Program-made: the position numbers and the translations under genes
DNA from: Lysobacteraceae bacterium CU05-9
GTDB taxonomy: Bacteria; Pseudomonadota; Gammaproteobacteria; Xanthomonadales; Xanthomonadaceae
Length of the DNA: 64,000 bases
Assembly (NCBI GenBank): GCA_007556525.1
Contig: SWJS01000002.1
Coordinates: 1-64,000, forward strand
Direction of reading: 5' to 3'
Notes under the pieces: model-generated
Database searches by the model: none
Told to the model about the DNA's origin: nothing
Seen by the model: only the letters and a program-made list of their open reading frames with translations
Part shown: one piece after another, positions 60,011-64,000 of the stretch
Position numbering within the stretch: position 1 is the first letter of the stretch
How the letters are laid out: every line of letters begins with the position of its first letter

Positions 60011-60470
60011 TTACGAAGTTGGATGGTGAAGTAGCATCAGCGGATAAACACGACCAGGATTATCGGACGAAGGATCAGCGACGAGCTGCAAGAGAACTGC
60101 CCCCTTCGCGCTCGTAGAACGCACGCGACTCGGGCTCTGCGTGAATTAGCAGCGCGCGCGGCGATGCGGTGATTGCATGATGAAGCAAGGCGGCGCCGAT
60201 GCCTTTTCGCATGTGGCTTGGATGTACCCATAAATGTTCGAGACAGTCGTGGGGCTCGGAGGGTGTTAACGACACCTGACAAAACCCAACCACTTCACCG
60301 CCCACCTCCGCACACCATGTCGCGTTGCGAGCGATTGCGTCGGGCGAGATCGTCACGCGGTCGCGCCACAATTCCATTTGCGAATCGCTGTATCCCCAAT
60401 GCGCCTTTGATGCGAATGCAATCGCGGAAAGTTGGGTGGCATCGGAAGCGATGGCGGGGCGGATGATCAT
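60011..60470 (-). pseudogene. GNAT family acetyltransferase, frameshifted near the C-terminus
   Basis: From ATG 60470 (MIIRPAIASDATQLSAIAFA) the protein shows the acetyl-CoA loop LWVHPSHMRKGIGAALLHHA and then FYEREGG, after which the frame ends in SSLAARR and a stop at 60075. Removing one base from the five-base run at 60100–60104 restores EGAVLLQLVADPSSDNPGRVYPLMLLHH, a typical GNAT ending, with a stop at 60011. The corrected protein would be 152 residues. A sequencing error in the homopolymer is the alternative. Confidence 0.78.
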
Positions 60471-60598
60471 TTTGGCAGGGAAAAATAGTGACTTTCGTGA
60501 ATATAGCACCGTGATGGTTGTTGCGGGTTCCATCACGTTGACTTCATCAAAGTGCGTGTAATTTAGTAGCAATTGAAATTTTCGGACAGGTAACCGTC

Positions 60599-60979
60599 AT
60601 GAAAACGAGATGGGTCGCGATGGCGATGATTTTGGGATTGAGCGCAACAGGTTGTGAGTCGATGAAACCGGACAAGGTGCAAGCGGCGTTGATCGAAGAC
60701 CTCAATTCCGTGCAGTGTGCGCAGATTGAGTCGCTGAATTTTCATTACAAATATCCGGTGTCGAGCTCCGTGCAAGCGCAGTTGAATGTCACCGATATCG
60801 AATGCTACAAACGCGCGGTGCGCAAAATGATCGATACGTTAGCCGCGAATGGCGCCGAACTCAGCGTGACATCCATGTACGTTTATGGTCAATTGCCCAA
60901 CGGTGACCCATTGAGCACGACGGCATTCGGTGTTCGCGAGAAAGCCAGCGCCCAAGAAATCCTCGATCAAGGTAGTTAA
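60599..60979 (+). CDS. Hypothetical lipoprotein
   Basis: A 126-residue protein with a lipoprotein-like signal (MILGLSATGC, Cys19). The mature part has no recognised domain; two more cysteines (VQCAQ, IECYK) could pair. AGG lies eight bases before the ATG. It ends five bases before the stop of the convergent BrnA-like gene. Confidence 0.65.
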   Translation: MKTRWVAMAMILGLSATGCESMKPDKVQAALIEDLNSVQCAQIESLNFHYKYPVSSSVQAQLNVTDIECYKRAVRKMIDTLAANGAELSVTSMYVYGQLPNGDPLSTTAFGVREKASAQEILDQGS

Positions 60980-60984
60980 CTCAG

Positions 60985-61245
60985 CTACTTGGAACGCAAT
61001 TCTTCGCGAAGAATCTGCCTAAGCTTTCCTACAGTGAGCGGTGATTGGTCGGCATCGTTCGCGGCAAGAAGATACTCTTTCAAAACCGCATTGATTCGCG
61101 TTTGGTAACCAACTCCATCGACTTCAGCAATCGCACGAAAGTGTTCGATAACATCGTCGTCGAGCATGATGGTGATGCGAGTTTTGCCAGTTTTTTCGAT
61201 CGCGGTTCCCCGGCGTCCTTTCGAAAAATCAAATTGTTTGGTCAT
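60985..61245 (-). CDS. BrnA-like antitoxin (orphan)
   Basis: An 86-residue protein with the BrnA pattern KTRITIMLDDDVIEHFRAIAEVDGVGYQTRINAVLKEYLL, a ribbon-helix-helix DNA-binding fold. BrnA antitoxins neutralise the BrnT RNase and repress their own operon. No brnT lies on either side, so it is an orphan. An AT-rich 11-bp tandem repeat upstream is a likely operator. Confidence 0.75.
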   Translation of the reverse strand: MTKQFDFSKGRRGTAIEKTGKTRITIMLDDDVIEHFRAIAEVDGVGYQTRINAVLKEYLLAANDADQSPLTVGKLRQILREELRSK

Positions 61246-61277
61246 AGTATTCCGTTACTTCATCGACTAATTGCCAA

Positions 61278-61299
61278 TGCATATATTATGCATATATTA
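61278..61299. repeat. Exact 11-bp tandem repeat upstream of the BrnA-like gene
   Basis: tgcatatatta occurs twice in direct succession, 32 bases before the start of the BrnA-like gene and overlapping the end of the next CPBP gene. Each junction contains ATGCAT, a palindrome. The position suits an antitoxin operator. Confidence 0.5.
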
Positions 61300-62013
61300 G
61301 GCTAGAAGAGGAATTAACTGGAAAATCAGATTGCCTGCGCAGTGTGCAATGAGCGGATACAGAAGACTGCCCGACTTGAAGCGCAACCAACCGTAGGCGA
61401 TACCACCAAGCAACGTGAAGGACGCGGAGATCATATCGAAGGAAAAATTGCCGCCTTTGTACCCGAGCCCGTGCCACAAACTAAACATGATTCCCGCAGC
61501 GATGATAACGGGCCAATGCATTTTTTCGTCAGGGTCACGGTTATCCATGAGACCCAGGAGTAACGCCGGCGCGATACCGCGATACGCCAGCTCTTCCGCG
61601 AAGCCGGGCATCGTTGCCTGAAACAGGATGGTTTCGTTCGATGGTGTTCCTGATGCAAAAACAAACCCAAGCACCGCACTCAACAGGATCAACACGGACA
61701 TCACGATGAGCGAGCATTTTTGGTTTTTGTAAGGCGCCACTAAACCTACTGCACGTCTGTTGAGTTTCAAACCAACGATGACAGCTATCGCGAGCACAAG
61801 ACTGAAAAACTTTCCTGTCCAGTTCCAATGACCACCGATGAAGTCCAACGACTTGAACGCATTCGGCGCACCCGTAACGAAATCATCGATGCCGAGATAC
61901 ACACCGAAAAGAATGCAACTCAGCAACAGAATTTTTCGATCGACGAAGCGCGTGCCGATACCTAGCAAAACTGCAATTGCGGCAAACACTGCCGAATAGA
62001 TCAATGCATCCAT
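61297..62013 (-). CDS. CPBP family intramembrane glutamic endopeptidase
   Basis: A 238-residue protein with about seven to eight membrane helices. All CPBP motifs are intact: EELAYR (Glu140-Glu141, Arg145), FSLWH (Phe177–His181) and HCAGN (His224–Asn228). It is unlike the other CPBP in the window, which has lost the third His. The substrate is unknown; some family members provide immunity to peptides. It is 8 bases after a GNAT gene. Confidence 0.88.
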   Translation of the reverse strand: MDALIYSAVFAAIAVLLGIGTRFVDRKILLLSCILFGVYLGIDDFVTGAPNAFKSLDFIGGHWNWTGKFFSLVLAIAVIVGLKLNRRAVGLVAPYKNQKCSLIVMSVLILLSAVLGFVFASGTPSNETILFQATMPGFAEELAYRGIAPALLLGLMDNRDPDEKMHWPVIIAAGIMFSLWHGLGYKGGNFSFDMISASFTLLGGIAYGWLRFKSGSLLYPLIAHCAGNLIFQLIPLLA

Positions 62014-62021
62014 GTGTTCAA

Positions 62022-62540
62022 TTATTCTGTCGCCGCGAATGCATCATGATAAGTCACGATACCGCTTGGCACGTCGCCATCAAACGAAATCGCCTGAAAA
62101 TATTCTGCCGGCACACCTGGATATTCCAAACCTCGATGCACACGAAAACCGAACCGCGAGTAATAAGCTGGATCGCCCAAAACCACGCATCCCGATGCAC
62201 CCAACTCACGCAACGCATTCAACGCCGCATCCATCAACGACGAACCGATACCTGCACCTTGCCGCGACGGATCCACCGAAATGGGACCCAATCCAAACCA
62301 ACCAACATCAGCGCCATCAACAGTCACCGGAGAAATCGCGGCGTGACCAACAACAGCATCATCAACTGCGGCGACAAGTGACACTGTCAATGCACCGGCC
62401 TCCCGCAATCGGAGAACAATGAATTGCTCCGTGTGATCCGTGTGCTCGGCATTGAGGAAGGCGGCGATGGTGAGAGCGTGGATTTTGGGAATGTCGTCCA
62501 AGCGCTCGGGACGAATGATAACTTCTGATGTCACTTCCAT
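62022..62540 (-). CDS. GNAT family N-acetyltransferase (YhbS-like)
   Basis: A 172-residue acetyltransferase. VIIRPERLDDIPKIHALTIAAF opens the fold, LGPISVDPSRQGAGIGSSLMDAAL is the acetyl-CoA loop, and VVLGDPAYYSRFGF is a YhbS-type signature. The substrate is unknown. ATG 62540 overlaps the end of the MAPEG gene by ten bases. Confidence 0.9.
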   Translation of the reverse strand: MEVTSEVIIRPERLDDIPKIHALTIAAFLNAEHTDHTEQFIVLRLREAGALTVSLVAAVDDAVVGHAAISPVTVDGADVGWFGLGPISVDPSRQGAGIGSSLMDAALNALRELGASGCVVLGDPAYYSRFGFRVHRGLEYPGVPAEYFQAISFDGDVPSGIVTYHDAFAATE

Positions 62541-62923
62541 GCCACCAGCACCCACAAACCCAACACCGCCAAAAAATTGATGGTGAAAATGATGCCGCGG
62601 AGACGGATGTTTTTGGTCAAAATCTGCACACCCGAATGCAACACCCTGCCTACGACGAACACCCAAGCCAAGGCAAGAGCCGCGCCGCTTACACGATCAA
62701 ACAACATCAACAAGATGCACGCCGCAAAAAAGAACATCGGCCATTCGAATTGATTCGACAAGTTCGCGCTGATCCGTGGCTCAACATCCACAAATGGATT
62801 GCTCCCATCACTGCGCTTGCCCACGCCCCAAATTTTCGGCGCCCGTGCAACCGTCAACGCGACATAAAGCATCGCAGTCCAAGCAACTTGGAATGCCATC
62901 GCAGCAAGCAGATCATGTTGCAT
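62531..62923 (-). CDS. MAPEG family membrane protein
   Basis: A 130-residue, four-helix membrane protein of the MAPEG (membrane-associated glutathione/eicosanoid) family. The signature ISANLSNQFEWPMFFFAACILLM and FVVGRVLHSGVQ are clear. Some members conjugate glutathione; bacterial roles are mostly unknown. It is 12 bases downstream of the DUF819 gene. Confidence 0.9.
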   Translation of the reverse strand: MQHDLLAAMAFQVAWTAMLYVALTVARAPKIWGVGKRSDGSNPFVDVEPRISANLSNQFEWPMFFFAACILLMLFDRVSGAALALAWVFVVGRVLHSGVQILTKNIRLRGIIFTINFLAVLGLWVLVAWK

Positions 62924-62935
62924 TGAAGGTCCTCG

Positions 62936-64000
62936 TTACGCCCCTGCCATCATCCGCAAGATCTGACCAAGACCATATGCGATCAACGTGCCTGTCGCGT
63001 AACCAACCGTGCCAAGCAACACGCCGACCGGTGCCAACGAAGGATGGAATGCCGCAGCGACGACGGGTGCCGAAGCCGCAGCACCGATGTTGCCTTGCGA
63101 GCCCATTGCGAAGTAGAACAACGGCGCCTTGACCATGCGCGCGACGATCCACAACACGAGGATATGCACCAACATCCAGATCACGCCGATCAACAACAAC
63201 TCCGGGCGGTCCGCGAGATGCAGGAAGTCCATTTGCATGCCGATGCACGCGATGAGGAAATACAAAAACACCGTCCCCAACTTCGCCGCACCCGCATTTT
63301 CCAGCTTACGTGCACGCGTGAAACTCAACAACAATCCTGCGAGCGTCGACAACACGATGATCCAAACGAACGGCGCATCGAGGCTGAATTGGGATGACCA
63401 GGAATAGTTTTGACCGAACCAACCTGCGATCGGATTCGAAACGGCGTGAGCTAAACCGACGATACCGAACGACACACCGATGATAGCCATCAAATCCGCG
63501 AGTGTGGGAATGCGGGCGTTGGCCTTCTCGTAGTCGGCGATGCGCTGCTTCATCTCATCCATCGCGCTGGTGTCAGCCTTGCTGCGTGCATCGATTTGTT
63601 GCGCACGGTTCGCGAGGAACAACAACGTCGCCATCCAGATGCTCGCGACCGCAACGTCAACGACTGCAAATTGACCGAACAACGTTGCATCGACTTCATA
63701 GATCTCGCGAATCGCAACCATGTTCGCGCCACCGCCAATCCAACTGCCGGACAACGCCGCCATGCCCTTCCAAGTATCACCGGCGACAGCAGCTGGCCAA
63801 AACCACTCCATCAACTGAAACGACACGATCGCACCAAGCACCACGCCCAACGTGCCGGCACAAAACACGAGCAACAACTTCGGCCCGAGCTTGATGATGC
63901 CCTTCAAGTCGACGGACAACGTCAACAACACTAACGCGGCGGGCAAGAGGATGCGGCTGGCGATGGGGTTGTAGAGAGCACTTTTTTCACCGTCGATTAA
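62936..64000 (-). CDS. DUF819 family membrane protein, N-terminus beyond the window
   Basis: At least 354 residues of a DUF819 (YjcL-type) inner-membrane protein with about ten hydrophobic segments. The block GMAALSGSWIGGGANMVAIREIYEV and the C-terminal FYFAMGSQGNIGAAASAPVVAAAFHPSLAPVGVLLGTVGYATGT are family hallmarks. The frame is open through the last base (NPIASRILLPAALVL), so the true start lies to the right of the window. The function is unknown, probably transport. Confidence 0.9.
   Translation of the reverse strand, partial: LIDGEKSALYNPIASRILLPAALVLLTLSVDLKGIIKLGPKLLLVFCAGTLGVVLGAIVSFQLMEWFWPAAVAGDTWKGMAALSGSWIGGGANMVAIREIYEVDATLFGQFAVVDVAVASIWMATLLFLANRAQQIDARSKADTSAMDEMKQRIADYEKANARIPTLADLMAIIGVSFGIVGLAHAVSNPIAGWFGQNYSWSSQFSLDAPFVWIIVLSTLAGLLLSFTRARKLENAGAAKLGTVFLYFLIACIGMQMDFLHLADRPELLLIGVIWMLVHILVLWIVARMVKAPLFYFAMGSQGNIGAAASAPVVAAAFHPSLAPVGVLLGTVGYATGTLIAYGLGQILRMMAGA

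Overview
The window is a contiguous piece of a gammaproteobacterial chromosome of moderate GC, best matching the Xanthomonadales/Lysobacterales. This rests on gene order (purM divergent from a DUF2066–AI-2E permease–hda operon; hprK–rapZ–EIIA(Man)–HPr–EI–mgtE; yqgE–ruvX–pyrB beside yggR/yggS/proC; lexA–imuA) and on protein style. I see no insertion sequence, prophage, CRISPR array or rRNA. The only RNA gene found is one tRNA-Trp.

Layout. 1–3.7 kb: the str operon on the minus strand (rpsL–rpsG–fusA–tuf, tuf cut by the window edge) behind a good sigma-70-like promoter and a long leader. 3.7–5.2 kb: three small genes (tail-anchored hypothetical, DUF4442, VOC). 5.2–18.1 kb: the transcription/translation cluster tRNA-Trp–secE–nusG–rplK–rplA–rplJ–rplL–rpoB–rpoC, minus strand, with an L10-type leader, a hairpin before rpoB and an L10 carrying an unusual Ala/Glu-rich tail. 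18.2–25.6 kb: hutD, an M20 dipeptidase, a GlsB-like membrane protein, the peptidoglycan recycling pair amgK–murU, and hda–AI-2E permease–DUF2066. 25.7–28.9 kb: purM–purN and two tandem DUF3108 proteins. 29–34.1 kb: murA–bolA, then kdsD–kdsC–lptC–lptA–lptB for Kdo synthesis and LPS transport. 34.2–38.9 kb: hpf, then a regulatory PTS (hprK, rapZ, EIIA-Man, HPr, EI) with no sugar permease; rpoN and ptsN, which usually sit between lptB and hprK, are absent here. 39–40.4 kb: mgtE. 40.4–47 kb: a complete trpEGDCFBA operon, chained by start/stop overlaps and preceded by a classical attenuator: a 30-residue leader peptide with tandem Trp codons, a perfect 8-bp antiterminator and a 9-bp terminator with a seven-U run. 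47–51.6 kb: pyrB, ruvX, yqgE, the PilT-like yggR, yggS and proC.

51.6–64 kb is a looser accessory stretch: DyP peroxidase, lipocalin, glutathione peroxidase, membrane proteins, lexA–imuA, two CPBP proteins, lipoproteins, VOC, HAD, GNAT, MAPEG and DUF819. It shows clear decay. An XRE-type antitoxin-like gene has lost its HTH core but keeps a perfect inverted-repeat operator. A DUF1905–YdeI gene is split by one in-frame TAA. A GNAT gene is frameshifted in a five-base homopolymer. A BrnA-like antitoxin stands without its toxin, and imuA lacks adjacent imuB–dnaE2.

I did not find a convincing wholly new system. The most rewarding items are the trp attenuator with a possibly leaderless leader peptide, the 40-bp tandem repeats before HPr, the L10 tail, the divergent LexA/operator pair with orphan imuA, and the polypurine/polypyrimidine inverted repeats bracketing two spacers.
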